Source: Streptomyces sp. NBC_00459
GTDB lineage: Bacteria > Actinomycetota > Actinomycetes > Streptomycetales > Streptomycetaceae
NCBI RefSeq assembly: GCF_036013955.1
Contig: NZ_CP107903.1
Location: 3,906,001 to 3,970,000 of the forward strand
Reading direction: 5' to 3'
DNA: 64,000 nucleotides
Part shown: one piece after another, positions 41,584 through 51,159 of the stretch
Numbering within the stretch: the stretch's first letter is position 1
How the letters are laid out: every line of letters begins with the position of its first letter
The notes under the pieces: model-generated
The model's input: only the letters and a program-made list of their open reading frames with translations
What the model was told of the DNA's origin: nothing
Databases searched by the model: none
Program-made: the position numbers and the translations under genes

Positions 41584-42492
41584 TCAGACCGTGAGTCCGC
41601 GGACGAGCAGATCGAGCAGCGCACACCCGAAAAGAGCGATGCCGATGAACCCGTTGACGCTGAAGAACGCCCTGTTCAGCCGGGACAGATCATGCGGGCG
41701 CACGATCCTGTGCTCGTACACGAACGCGCCCGCCACGATCAGCAGGCCCAGCCAGAAGAACGCCCCCGCGTCCGTGACGAGCGCGTACCAGACGAACAGG
41801 CCCGTCGTCAGCGCGTGACAGACCCGGGCGCTCCACACCGCAGCCGGGATGCCGAAGCGTGCGGGCACCGACAGCACGCCGGTCTCACGGTCCGTCTCGA
41901 CGTCCTGGCAGGCGTAGATCAGGTCGAAGCCGCCGATCCAGATGCCGACGGCCAGCCCCAGGATCACCGCGTCCCAGGACCACTCCCCCGTGATCGCCAG
42001 CCAGCCGCCGACCGGGCCCATGGCCTGGGCGAGTCCCAGGATGGCCTGGGGGAAGTTCGTGAACCGTTTGCCGTACGGATAGACCACCATCGGGATCACC
42101 GCGACGGGGGCGAGGGCCAGGCACAGGGGGTTCAGGAGGGCCGCCGAGCCGAGGAAGACGACGACGGCGATCAGCGCGCCGGTCCAGGCGTGCTTCACCG
42201 ACATCGCGCCCGTGACCAGTTCGCGGTGGGCCGTGCGCGGGTTACGGGCGTCGATCTCGCGGTCGATGATCCGGTTGACCGCCATCGCGAAGGTGCGCAG
42301 ACCGACCATGCAGACGGTGACCAGGAGCAACCGCCCCCAGTGGATGTTCCGGTCGGTCTGGAACATCGCCGTCAGTGCCGCGATGTAGGCGAAGGGCAGC
42401 GCGAAGATCGAGTGCTCGATCATCACCAAGCGCAGGAACGCCTTGGTGCGGCCGGGCTGGGGCAGTGCGGCGGATGCGGATGCGGAACTCAC
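41584..42492 (-). CDS. mqnP: Menaquinone prenyltransferase MqnP, UbiA family (302 aa)
   Basis: A polytopic UbiA-type enzyme that adds the polyprenyl chain to the naphthoate ring of the futalosine pathway. The two Mg-binding aspartate motifs are present: NRIIDREID and DVETDRETG. About eight membrane helices are visible. GTG 42492 overlaps the stop of the upstream UbiD gene (GTGA), so the two are translationally coupled. The longer frame upstream is antisense-like and excluded. Confidence 0.9.
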   Translation of the reverse strand: MSSASASAALPQPGRTKAFLRLVMIEHSIFALPFAYIAALTAMFQTDRNIHWGRLLLVTVCMVGLRTFAMAVNRIIDREIDARNPRTAHRELVTGAMSVKHAWTGALIAVVVFLGSAALLNPLCLALAPVAVIPMVVYPYGKRFTNFPQAILGLAQAMGPVGGWLAITGEWSWDAVILGLAVGIWIGGFDLIYACQDVETDRETGVLSVPARFGIPAAVWSARVCHALTTGLFVWYALVTDAGAFFWLGLLIVAGAFVYEHRIVRPHDLSRLNRAFFSVNGFIGIALFGCALLDLLVRGLTV

Positions 42493-43946
42493 AGGCCGTA
42501 TTCCTTCCAGCGTCTGTCGACCTTCTCCACCGTGTCCGGGTCCGACACGACCATCTCCGGCCAGCCACCGTCCCGCGTGTACCCCTCCTCGGGCCACTTG
42601 CGGGTCGCGTCGATACCTGCCTTGCCGCCCCAGAACTGCTGGTAGGAGGCGTGGTCGAGGTGGTCGACAGGGCCTTCGACGACGGTCAGGTCGCGGGCGT
42701 AGTCCGTGTTGCCGAGGGCGCGCCAGGCCACCTCGTGCAGGTCGTGCACATCGCAGTCCGCGTCGACGACGATGATCAACTTGGTCAGGGACATCATGTG
42801 GGCGCCCCAGACCGCGTGCATCACCTTCTGCGCGTGCTTGGGGTACTTCTTGTCGATCGCCACGATCGCGCAGTTGTGGAAGCCGCCGGCCTCGGGGAGG
42901 TGGTAGTCCACGATGTCCGGGATGATGATCTTCAGCAGCGGCAGGAAGAAACGCTCCGTGGCCCGGCCCAGCGGGCCGTCCTCGGTCGGCGGCCTGCCGA
43001 CGACGATCGACTGGAGCAGCGGACGCCGCCGCATCGTCACGCAGTCGATCGTGAGCGCCGGGAACGGCTCCTGCGGGGTGTAGAAGCCCGTGTGATCACC
43101 GAAGGGGCCCTCGGGGAGCATCTCCCCGGGCTCCAGCCAGCCCTCCAGCACGACTTCCGCCTGCGCCGGCACCTGCAACGGCACCGTCTGGCAGTCGACC
43201 ATCTCGATCCGCTTGCCCGCGATGAACCCGGCGAACAGGTATTCGTCGATGTCGCCGGGGAGTGGGGCCGTGGACGCGTAGGTGACGGCGGGCGGGCAGC
43301 CGAACGCGATGGCGACCGGCAGCCGCTCGCCCTTGCGCGCCGCCACCTGGTAGTGGTTCCGGCTGTCCTTGTGGATCTGCCAGTGCATCCCGATCGTGCG
43401 CTTGTCGTGCCGCTGGAGGCGGTACAGCCCGAGGTTGCGGACCCCGCTCTCCGGGTCCTTGGTGTGCGTCAGCCCGAGGTTGAAGAAGGAGCCGCCGTCC
43501 TCCGGCCAGGTGAAGAGCGCCGGGAGACGGTCGAGGTCCACCTCGTCGCCCTTGAGGACGACCTCCTGCACCGGCGCGTTGTCCGACTTCACCTTCTTCG
43601 GCGGTACGTGCGTCATCGCGCCGAGCTTGCCGAAGGCCTCCCGCACACCCACGAACCCCTGCGGCAGCTCGGGCTTCAGCAGCCCGCCGATCCGGTCGCT
43701 GATGTCCGCGTACGACTTCAGCCCCAGCGACTTGAGCAGCCGCCGGTCGGTGCCGAACACGTTCATCGCCAGCGGCATCGCCGAACCGCGCACGTTCTCG
43801 AAGAGCAGCGCGGGCCCGCCTGCCTTCTGCACGCGGTCGACGATCTCCCCGACCTCCAGGTACGGGTCCACCTCGGCCTTGATGCGCTTGAGGTCGCCCT
43901 CGCGCTCCAGCGCCCTGAGCAGGGAGCGAAGATCGTCGTAAGCCAT
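42489..43946 (-). CDS. ubiD: UbiD-family menaquinone decarboxylase (485 aa)
   Basis: UbiD enzymes use prenylated FMN from UbiX to remove a carboxyl group from an aromatic ring; in futalosine organisms this one acts late in menaquinone synthesis. Family segments: ENVRGSAMPLAMNVFG near residue 50, NLGLYRLQRHDKRTIGMHW, PFGDHTGFYTPQEPFP and IIVVDADCDVHDLHEV. The length is typical. ATG 43946. It forms a two-gene operon with mqnP through a 4-base overlap. Confidence 0.92.
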   Translation of the reverse strand: MAYDDLRSLLRALEREGDLKRIKAEVDPYLEVGEIVDRVQKAGGPALLFENVRGSAMPLAMNVFGTDRRLLKSLGLKSYADISDRIGGLLKPELPQGFVGVREAFGKLGAMTHVPPKKVKSDNAPVQEVVLKGDEVDLDRLPALFTWPEDGGSFFNLGLTHTKDPESGVRNLGLYRLQRHDKRTIGMHWQIHKDSRNHYQVAARKGERLPVAIAFGCPPAVTYASTAPLPGDIDEYLFAGFIAGKRIEMVDCQTVPLQVPAQAEVVLEGWLEPGEMLPEGPFGDHTGFYTPQEPFPALTIDCVTMRRRPLLQSIVVGRPPTEDGPLGRATERFFLPLLKIIIPDIVDYHLPEAGGFHNCAIVAIDKKYPKHAQKVMHAVWGAHMMSLTKLIIVVDADCDVHDLHEVAWRALGNTDYARDLTVVEGPVDHLDHASYQQFWGGKAGIDATRKWPEEGYTRDGGWPEMVVSDPDTVEKVDRRWKEYGL

Positions 43947-44044
43947 GCGTTCCAGTATCCGTCACCCACTACCCTGGACTGGTCAGCGGGGGCCGGACGC
44001 GACCGTCAGCGCGCCCGGACAGCGACTCAAGGGGATTCGAATAC

Positions 44045-44446
44045 ATGCTGCGGGTGCTGTTGATCCTGGTGCCGCTCGCGCTGAGCATCTACGCGTTCAT
44101 CGACTGCGTCACGACGCAGGAGAAGGACGTCCGCTTCATGCCCAAGCCCGTGTGGGCCATTCTGATCCTGCTGTTCCCGCTGGTCGGCTCCATCTCCTGG
44201 CTGATCATCGGCCGTGACCGTGCCACCTCCCAGCGCATCGGTGGTGCCTCGGGCGGCCGGTGGATCGCCCCGGACGACAACCCGGAGTTCCTGAAGTCCC
44301 TCAAGGACGACAGGACCGGGAAGACCGACAAGAGCGCGGACGAGGTCAAGGACGACGACGCCCATCTGCGGGACTGGGAGGCCGACCTGCGCCGCCGCGA
44401 GGAGGAGCTGAAGCGCCGGGAGAGCGGCGAGGATCCCAAGGAGTAG
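44045..44446 (+). CDS. PLDc_N-domain membrane protein (133 aa)
   Basis: Two N-terminal membrane helices (LLILVPLALSIYAFIDC; PVWAILILLFPLVGSISWLI) followed by GRD match the phospholipase D nuclease N-terminal (PLDc_N) module, without any phospholipase catalytic part. The tail is charged and coiled-coil-like (LRRREEELKRRE). The role is unknown; such proteins are conserved next to menaquinone genes in streptomycetes. ATG 44045. Confidence 0.85.
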   Translation: MLRVLLILVPLALSIYAFIDCVTTQEKDVRFMPKPVWAILILLFPLVGSISWLIIGRDRATSQRIGGASGGRWIAPDDNPEFLKSLKDDRTGKTDKSADEVKDDDAHLRDWEADLRRREEELKRRESGEDPKE

Positions 44447-44460
44447 ATCCCGAGGAGTAG
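44433..44460. repeat. 14-bp tandem duplication including a stop codon
   Basis: ATCCCAAGGAGTAG (44433-44446) and ATCCCGAGGAGTAG (44447-44460) are adjacent; the first contains the stop of the PLDc_N gene and the second repeats it. Confidence 0.8.
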
Positions 44461-44596
44461 CCCCTTCGGGTGCTGCCGGGAGCCTCCGTATCCTCCATAT
44501 CCCCGTACAGGCATACAAGGTGTACGCCGTCGAGCCCCCCGAAGCGGACAATGCGCCCCTGGGCCGGGCCCGGCGCGGGCCGGACACTTACCTCGC

Positions 44597-45991
44597 ATGA
44601 CGACTGCTCCGGCGAGTACGCCCGTGACCCCGGCCCCCGAGTACGGCGACAAGGTCATCGCCGTGGAGACGGCGGGTTCGGAACCCATTCCGGACGCCGA
44701 ACGGCACGGCGGCCCCCTCCAGTTGCTGTGGACCTGGGCCTCCCCGAACATCGAGTTCGCGACCGTCTACATCGGCGTGATCTCGGTCCTCTTCTTCGGT
44801 CTGGACTTCTGGCAGGCGTCCGCGGCCCTGCTGCTGGGCATCGCGCTCGGTTCGCTGACGCACGGGATCCTCTCCCTCGACGGTCCCCGGTTCGGCGTAC
44901 CGCAGATGGCGATCGGGCGGTTCTCCTTCGGGTTTCGGGGGAATCTGCTGCCGGCCGGTGTGAACGCGCTTGTCGCGGGTGTCGGTTGGTTCGCGGTCAA
45001 CAGTGTGAGCGCCGCTTTCGCGCTCAACACGCTGACCGGCCTGCGCCCGCTCCCCTCCCTGCTGCTCGTGGTGGCGGCGGAGATCGTGATCGGATTCATC
45101 GGCCACAACTTCGTGCACGCCTTCGAGAAGTACGCGTTCCCGGCGCTGGCGGTCGTGTTCCTGCTGGCCGGTGTCTGGACGTTCAAGGAGGCCGACCTGG
45201 GCGCGCCCGGAGCCGGCGGGGGCATCGGCGGCTTCCTGCTCGCCTTCAGCGCGGCCTGGGGCTACACGGCCGGCTGGAACCCGGGCGCCTCGGACTACTC
45301 CCGCTATCTTCCCCGTACGGCCGACCGCTTCCGCACCGCGCTCTACCCGGCCGTGGGCCTGTTCGTGTCCGTCTCGGTCGTGGCGCTGATCGGCGCGGCC
45401 TCGGCGACGATCGTCGCTCCCGAGGGTGCGAGCCCGACAGCGGCCTTCACGGGTCATCTCCCGGGCTGGCTCGGCGACCTGGTACTGCTGGCGATCATCC
45501 TGGGCGCGGTCTCGGCGAACGCCCTGAACGTCTACTCCTCCGCGATGTCGGTCACGTCCCTGGGCTTCCGGCTCCCCGCATGGCTGGGGCGCGGCGCGAT
45601 CGTCGTGCTGTGCGGGCTCGCGGGTACGGCGGCGGCCTGGTCGTCGCTGGCGGACGCGGGGCAGGCGTACGAGGCGTTCCTGCTGGTGATCGCGTACTGG
45701 GTGGGGCCGTGGCTGGGGGTGGTGCTGGTGGAGCGGTGGCTTCGGGCACGGACGCCGGTGGAGGCGCTGAGCGCGCGGCTGTCCGACCGGTCCTTCGCCA
45801 ACTTGCCTGGTATAGCTGCTCTGTTGGCGGGCATCGCGGTGTCGGTGCCGCTCTTCTCGAACCAGGAGAAGTACGTGGGCTGGGTGCCGGAACAGTGGCC
45901 GGCCTTCGGCGACATCACGTGCCTGGTGGGGTTCGTGGTGAGTGCGGGGTTGTACGCGGGGTTGCACCGGGTGTCGCGGCGGGCCGCCTGA
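44597..45991 (+). CDS. NCS1-family cytosine/purine permease (464 aa)
   Basis: About twelve membrane helices with NCS1 signatures: WTWASPNIEFATVYIGV in helix 1, GPRFGVPQMAIGRFSFGFRGN, and the AWGYTAGWNPGASDYSRYLP segment. It probably imports nucleobases or related compounds with a cation. No catabolic gene is adjacent, so the substrate is open. ATG 44597 with an acidic N-terminal tail of ~30 residues. Confidence 0.9.
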   Translation: MTTAPASTPVTPAPEYGDKVIAVETAGSEPIPDAERHGGPLQLLWTWASPNIEFATVYIGVISVLFFGLDFWQASAALLLGIALGSLTHGILSLDGPRFGVPQMAIGRFSFGFRGNLLPAGVNALVAGVGWFAVNSVSAAFALNTLTGLRPLPSLLLVVAAEIVIGFIGHNFVHAFEKYAFPALAVVFLLAGVWTFKEADLGAPGAGGGIGGFLLAFSAAWGYTAGWNPGASDYSRYLPRTADRFRTALYPAVGLFVSVSVVALIGAASATIVAPEGASPTAAFTGHLPGWLGDLVLLAIILGAVSANALNVYSSAMSVTSLGFRLPAWLGRGAIVVLCGLAGTAAAWSSLADAGQAYEAFLLVIAYWVGPWLGVVLVERWLRARTPVEALSARLSDRSFANLPGIAALLAGIAVSVPLFSNQEKYVGWVPEQWPAFGDITCLVGFVVSAGLYAGLHRVSRRAA

Positions 45992-46137
45992 CCGGTACCG
46001 ACCACCTCGCGCATCGGCCGGGCGTACATCCCCTACACGCCCGGCAGATATCAGCTGCACATCATGAGCACGTCATTTTTGACCGACAGTCGCCCCGCCC
46101 CAGCTCAGGAACAGGCGGGTCCGGCGGGTCGGACAGG

Positions 46138-47928
46138 TCAGACGCCGCTCAGCATCGGCAGCGTCGACAGGTGCTCCTCCGGGACGTCGAAGGCCTGCGT
46201 CAGGGTGCTGAGGTGCGGGGCGAGCCGGGTCGTGAGGGCGTGCAGAGTCTCCGGCAGGGCGCGTACCTGGTCGGCGGTGAGGGCCTGTTCGGCGAGCAGC
46301 AGGCCACTGCGGGCGCTGACCTGGCGGAGGAGGAAGAGCGCGCTCAGGTCCTCCAGGACGGAGTGCGTGATCGGGTCCGAGACGCTGTCGCAGGCGGCGA
46401 GTAAAGCGTCGGCGGCCTGGCCGACCGTGTACGCCTCCACGAGGTTGAGGGCGGCGTCGGACGCGTCGTTCCAGCGGCTGAGGGCGTCGCCGTCGTTGTC
46501 GCGACCCAGATCGCGGCGGGCGGCGAGGTGCCAGTAGCGCTCGGCGGTGGCGAGGGCGCGGCGCAGCAGCCCCAGGTCGGTCAACGGCTCGTCGCCGGTG
46601 GGCCGGGCGGGCTCCTCCGCCACCTCCAGCCCGAAGATCATCCCGGCGCCGGCGTTGCACCAGATCGCCATGTTGTCGCCCTCGGCGGTGATCGTGCCGT
46701 CGATGTCACCGGCCATGGTGGCGATCCCGTTCACGGGGAACAGCCCTCGGGCACCGCACCGTTCCCGGCTCTCGATCGCGATCTCGCGGGCCCGCCAGGT
46801 GATCCAGCCCTTGCTGACGGCGACCAGCCGCTCGGCGGCCACGCGGTCCTCGGGCGTGTGGGTGACCCAGCGTTCGGTGGCCGCCCGGTGCAGGAAGGTC
46901 ATGGCGTAGGCGGTCGCGGTGTGGTCGAGGAGGCGGGTGTGGTGGCTGCGATGGGCGGCGAGCGGGACACGCTGCCCCGCGACCGGCCCGGAGATGTGCC
47001 GGGTGTACGAGTACCGGACAGCGATCGCGAGTGCCGTCCGGGCCGCCCCGAGCGCGCAGGCACTCATGCACAGCTTGCCCCCCGTGACCCGGCTGATGGC
47101 GTGGAAGAAGCGCTTGCGCGTACTGGCGACCGAGCTGGCGAGGCTTCCGTCCGGCAGGAGTTGTCCGTGGGCGCCCTGGACGAGAGCGGTGCGGGGCAGC
47201 CGTACGTTGTCGAAGTTCGTGGCGCAGTGGTCCACCGATGCACCGACGCGCTCCGGCAGCAGGGTGACGGTGATGCCGGGCAGGGTGCCGTACTCGTCGC
47301 TCAGCGGGGTGAGGAAGAGGAAGGCGCCCAGGTCCTCGTCGTCGACGATCAGCCGGGCGGCGACCACCGCGGTCTTGGGGCCGCCCGCGGTGCTGGTGTT
47401 GGGCATGTACTTCTGCGCCCCGGGGTGCGGGGTGTGCAGGACGAACTCGTCGCGCTCCCTGTCGTACCGGGCGACGGTCTCCAGCGCCGGTACGTCGTTG
47501 CCGTGCGCGCGCTCGGTGACCAGGAACGTCCCTATGCGGGACATCGTGGTGAAGTCCGTCAAATCGCGCGGCGGGGAGACCTGGTCGTCGACGACGCTGC
47601 CGAGAAAGAGGTTGTAGTGAATGGTGGCCACGGTGACCGTGGGGCCGTCCATGGGGCAGATCCACTCGTGCAACGCCGCTAGTCCGCGAGGGTCGTTGAC
47701 GAAGTGTTCGGGCGAGGGAACGTGTCTGTTCAGTGCCCTCAGCCGCCGATAGGTGAGCTGCTGTCGCTCCCGGGTCCCCAGTCCCGGCCGATGCCGGAAC
47801 AGTTCCTCCGAGGCCGCTCTGCGCCAGCGGCCGTGGACCTCGTCTCCGTCCGCTCCGTCACGGAAGAGGAGGCTGGTGATGGCGGCTTGATCAAGCACTG
47901 GACGGGGCGTGCGAGTCTCCGTGGTCAT
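46138..47928 (-). CDS. Acyl-CoA oxidase (596 aa)
   Basis: A flavoprotein of the acyl-CoA dehydrogenase/oxidase superfamily. RIGTFLVTERAHGNDV and HTPHPGAQKYMPN in the FAD/acyl-binding region, DNVRLPRTALVQ and the C-terminal oxidase helical extension (length 596, longer than ~380-aa dehydrogenases) point to an oxidase that transfers electrons to oxygen. ATG 47928 (MTTETRTP). It is divergent from the ECF sigma gene. An AT-rich stretch at 47930-48010 should hold its promoter. Confidence 0.85.
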   Translation of the reverse strand: MTTETRTPRPVLDQAAITSLLFRDGADGDEVHGRWRRAASEELFRHRPGLGTRERQQLTYRRLRALNRHVPSPEHFVNDPRGLAALHEWICPMDGPTVTVATIHYNLFLGSVVDDQVSPPRDLTDFTTMSRIGTFLVTERAHGNDVPALETVARYDRERDEFVLHTPHPGAQKYMPNTSTAGGPKTAVVAARLIVDDEDLGAFLFLTPLSDEYGTLPGITVTLLPERVGASVDHCATNFDNVRLPRTALVQGAHGQLLPDGSLASSVASTRKRFFHAISRVTGGKLCMSACALGAARTALAIAVRYSYTRHISGPVAGQRVPLAAHRSHHTRLLDHTATAYAMTFLHRAATERWVTHTPEDRVAAERLVAVSKGWITWRAREIAIESRERCGARGLFPVNGIATMAGDIDGTITAEGDNMAIWCNAGAGMIFGLEVAEEPARPTGDEPLTDLGLLRRALATAERYWHLAARRDLGRDNDGDALSRWNDASDAALNLVEAYTVGQAADALLAACDSVSDPITHSVLEDLSALFLLRQVSARSGLLLAEQALTADQVRALPETLHALTTRLAPHLSTLTQAFDVPEEHLSTLPMLSGV

Positions 47929-48205
47929 GATGATCAAGATGCCCATTGCTATTCGGGGATCAACCAATTGTGACCAGGAGCACTTAAAAATCGGCCAATA
48001 TACATCATTAATGGACGGGAATCGGCCGAAGTGCGACAGCGGCGATTCAGGCGACTTCGAACACTCAATCGACCCCGGCGGGACGCCCGGCGCCGGCTAA
48101 GCGGAATCCGGATCGGGCCGTCTTCCTCGTAACGCTTTTCGTGTCTCGGCCCAAGAACGGGTGAAGGGCGAGTGACGCTACGAACAGGACACGAAGGAGA
48201 CACCA

Positions 48206-48832
48206 GTGGACGCTGCGGAGCCGGAGAGGTTACGGGGTGGACCCGCCGAGGCCGTGCGGGACCCGGAGCTCTTCGAGGCGTTCTACCGGCGTCATGTCGA
48301 CGCGGTGATGCGCTTCGTGGCCCGGCGGGTCGACGACCCCCACACGGCGGCCGACCTGACGGCCGAGATCTTCCTCGCCGTTCTCGACTCGGCCCACACC
48401 TACCGCCCGCGCCTGGGCAGCGAGACGGCCTGGCTGTACGGCATCGCACGCAACGTCGTGTCGTCGGAGCGCCGCCGGGTCGCCAGGGAGGCCGAGCGGG
48501 ACCGGCGCTTCTCCGGGCGGCGGCTGCTGGAGGCCGACGACATAGTCCGCATCGAGGACAAGCTCGACGCCGAGAGTCCCGGGCGGCGCGCCCTGGCCGC
48601 TCTCGAACGACTGCCCGAGGGCGAGCGGGCCGTCCTGGAGCTGATCGTGGTCGACCAGCTCACGATCCCGGAGGCGGCGGCCGCGCTGGGCATCCGCCAG
48701 GTCACGGCCCGGGTCCGACTCCACCGGGCCCGAAAGGCGCTGCGCGGCGAGGCGAACTCCGAGGCGACTCCCAGGGCTGTGGAGCCGACGCCGGACACAT
48801 CACTTTTGTACGTCAGGAGGGGCGAGGCATGA
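48206..48832 (+). CDS. ECF-type RNA polymerase sigma factor (208 aa)
   Basis: Sigma region 2 (FEAFYRRHVDAVMRFVARRV, then TAWLYGIARNVVSSERRR) and region 4 (ALERLPEGERAVLELI, then LTIPEAAAALGI) are intact. GTG 48206 follows GAAGGAGACACCA. Its stop overlaps the start of the next gene (ATGA), whose single-pass membrane product is the probable partner. Downstream genes may be its regulon or co-transcribed. Confidence 0.93.
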   Translation: MDAAEPERLRGGPAEAVRDPELFEAFYRRHVDAVMRFVARRVDDPHTAADLTAEIFLAVLDSAHTYRPRLGSETAWLYGIARNVVSSERRRVAREAERDRRFSGRRLLEADDIVRIEDKLDAESPGRRALAALERLPEGERAVLELIVVDQLTIPEAAAALGIRQVTARVRLHRARKALRGEANSEATPRAVEPTPDTSLLYVRRGEA

Positions 48833-49413
48833 GCACGAGGACGACGCCGTTCGAGGAGCGGCTCCTGGCGGAGCTGAAGCGGGAGATCGGGCTGCGCGAG
48901 GGCCTGTCGACAGAGGCCGACCCGGGCGGGCGCGGGACGAACGCTTCCGTACGACGTCTGCTCACTCCCCGCCGGATCGCCCTCGCCGCAGCGACCTGTG
49001 CGGTGGCCGGGCTCGCCGCGGTGGTCGTACCGGGTACACCGGCCGACTCGGTGGCGTTCGCGGTGGAGAGCCACGGTGACGGCAGTGTCACGCTCACCAT
49101 CAAGGACCAGTTGATCGGTATCGGGGCCCAGTACGAACTCGCGGAGGAACTGCGCTCGAAGGACATCCAGGTGATGGTGAACGTGCTCCCCCCCGGCTAC
49201 GTCTGCGACCGGGACGTCGTGGTCTGGGCGACCGGAAAGCACGGCGAACGTGTACCCATCGTCGCCCTTCAGTGGAACCGGGAGATCACCCTGGGCCCGG
49301 GCAACGTGCTGGTGTTCGAGAACCTCAGCGGCCACACCCAACCGCACAGGGTCAACGCCTACACAGGCAAGGGCGAGGTCAAGCCCTGCGTCCCCGTGAA
49401 GCCCACCCCATGA
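48829..49413 (+). CDS. Single-pass membrane protein, likely sigma-factor partner (194 aa)
   Basis: A cytosolic N-terminal region of ~45 residues (FEERLLAELKREIGL) precedes one membrane helix (~50-66, RIALAAATCAVAGLAAVVV) and an extracellular domain with two cysteines (YVCDRD; VKPCVP). The layout, and the 4-base overlap with the sigma gene, fit an anti-sigma or accessory protein, though no zinc-binding anti-sigma motif is visible. It overlaps the acyltransferase start. Confidence 0.75.
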   Translation: MSTRTTPFEERLLAELKREIGLREGLSTEADPGGRGTNASVRRLLTPRRIALAAATCAVAGLAAVVVPGTPADSVAFAVESHGDGSVTLTIKDQLIGIGAQYELAEELRSKDIQVMVNVLPPGYVCDRDVVVWATGKHGERVPIVALQWNREITLGPGNVLVFENLSGHTQPHRVNAYTGKGEVKPCVPVKPTP

Positions 49414-50686
49414 CCGGCACGCCGGACGCCGCATCGCAACGCCTGGCCAGACTGGGCTGGCTGGACGCCCTGCGCGGCATCGCGGCCCTCGTCGTCGTGT
49501 TCGACCACTCCTCGTATTCCTTCCTCCCCGAATTCCGGCGGGAGTTGATGCCGGAGTTCAACACCAGCCGGTTCGGCATCATGGTGTTCTTCCTGGTGAG
49601 CGGGTACATCATCCCGGCGTCGCTGGAACGCCGGGGCTGCGTGCGGACGTTCTGGATCGGGCGGGTCTTCCGCATCTACCCAATGTGCCTGGCTGTCGTA
49701 GCCGCACTCCTCACCCTCAACCTGCTGGGCGTCGCGGACTTGCGCACCGGCCTCGGCACCGTCACCTCCGCCGTCGCCCATCTCACCCTGTTCCAGGAGC
49801 TGTTGGGCACCCCCAGCATCCTCCTCGTCCTGTGGACACTCTCCTACGAGATGGCGTTCTACCTCCTGGTCGTCGCCCTCTTCACGGTCCGCCGCCACGA
49901 GCGGTCGGCGCCGGTCGCCGTCACCCTGGCCGTGCTGGCAGCCGTGAGCGTGGCGGCGGGGATCACGCTCCCGCCCTCCGCCCTGTCCGACGCGGTCGGC
50001 ACCGGCCGGCTGGTCGCGCTCGCCGCGGTCGCGCTGGTGGTCGCCATCTGCTGTACGAGCGCCGGATCACCCCGACTCCGCGTGTTCGGGGGTGTGGTGG
50101 CCGGGGTCATGGCGCTCGTCCTGGTCCTCTTCAACGGCACGGTTCCGGTGTGGGAGGGCCTGGTGATCCTCGCCGTGATGTTTCTCGGCACGGTCGTCCA
50201 CCGGGCCGAGCACGGTCGGACCCCCTGGCGGTACGCCGCCCGCACAGCCGTCGTGGTCGTCACCTGCGCCGTGGGCAGCGCGTACGGCTACGGCGACGGG
50301 GACCACTTCACACGCCGCGCCTGGATCACGGCGTTCCTGATGGCCGTACTCACCTTCGGCACCGGACTGGCGCTGCGCCACCGCCGGGTACCGCGGGCGC
50401 TCATCGCCCTGGGGACGATCAGCTACTCGGTCTACCTGCTGCACCCGGTACTGCTGACGGTCACCGACAGCACGATCGGCCGGTGGCACCAGGACAGCCC
50501 CGTACTCGAAGTGGCCTTCTTCGCCGCGCTGTTGCCGCTGTGCGCGCTGACCTATCTCTGCGTCGAGGCGCCGGGCCAGGCATGGGGACGGAGGCTGGCG
50601 CGACGCCGCCCGAACAGACCTGGCGCGAGCGGGTCGGGCTCCGACGCCGACCGAATACGTTGGCGCTCGGTCGCGACGGCAGGTAG
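49410..50686 (+). CDS. Acyltransferase-3 family membrane protein with a lost stop
   Basis: A polytopic acyltransferase-3 enzyme, which usually O-acylates sugars or surface polymers: LDALRGIAALVVVFDHSSY with the catalytic-histidine region near residue 30, GIMVFFLVSGYII, and the final GTISYSVYLLHP helix. The domain ends near 50600 (CVEAPGQAWGRRLARR). No in-frame stop follows: the reading frame stays open to 51578, crossing the next gene out of frame and joining the one after in frame. A TAG at 50684-50686 in another frame, 11 bases before the next start, is probably the original end. I give that coordinate, so an indel near 50600-50680 is implied. ATG 49410 overlaps the upstream stop. Confidence 0.75.
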
Positions 50687-50697
50687 AAGAGGAGACG

Positions 50698-51159
50698 ATG
50701 ACCACCTTCTCCTTCGACTTCGACGCGAGTGGCAGCGTTACGAGCTTCAGCGCGCGGCTCCAACCCTCCGAGGCCGCTCTGCTGTACGAGGCTCTGATCT
50801 ACCCGGGAACGGGAACGGAAGCCGACGACGCCTACCTGACCCTTCTGCTCGGCGCCGGCCGGGACGTGGTCGACGATCTCCTCGCACGCCTGCTCGGGCC
50901 GCACGCGGGGCCCTTCGACATTCGGTTCCGCCCGGACGAACTCCACGTGCTGCTCTGTGCGTTGACGAACGCACCCACCCATTTCGTCCAGGCCGGTGGC
51001 GAGTTCTGCCAGGAGTCCTTCCACATCCGGCTGGGCCACCTCCGGCAGGAGTTCGACGCCCTGGCCCTGACCATCAACAACGCGGCCTACACGGCGTACA
51101 TGACCCCTACCACCCACGCCACCCAGGCGGTCCAGACGGTCCAGGCGGTGGCCGAATGA
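50698..51159 (+). CDS. Hypothetical protein, paralogue of the next gene (153 aa)
   Basis: No family is recognised. It is mixed alpha/beta with no export signal. Its C-terminal half (RPDELHVLLCALTNAPTHFV, QESFH, then FDALALTINN) parallels the next protein (LGELHLMHSALTGAPVLFLE, ERAFHE, FDELALSLVN), so the two are paralogues and could dimerise. ATG 50698 follows GAAGAGGAGACG. It overlaps the next gene by four bases (ATGA) and is probably in the ECF-sigma operon. Confidence 0.7.
   Translation: MTTFSFDFDASGSVTSFSARLQPSEAALLYEALIYPGTGTEADDAYLTLLLGAGRDVVDDLLARLLGPHAGPFDIRFRPDELHVLLCALTNAPTHFVQAGGEFCQESFHIRLGHLRQEFDALALTINNAAYTAYMTPTTHATQAVQTVQAVAE

Noticed and set aside
42375..44063. 562-codon open frame on the plus strand
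   Set aside because: It is antisense to the ubiD gene and the start of mqnP, with His/Arg-rich composition and no domain.
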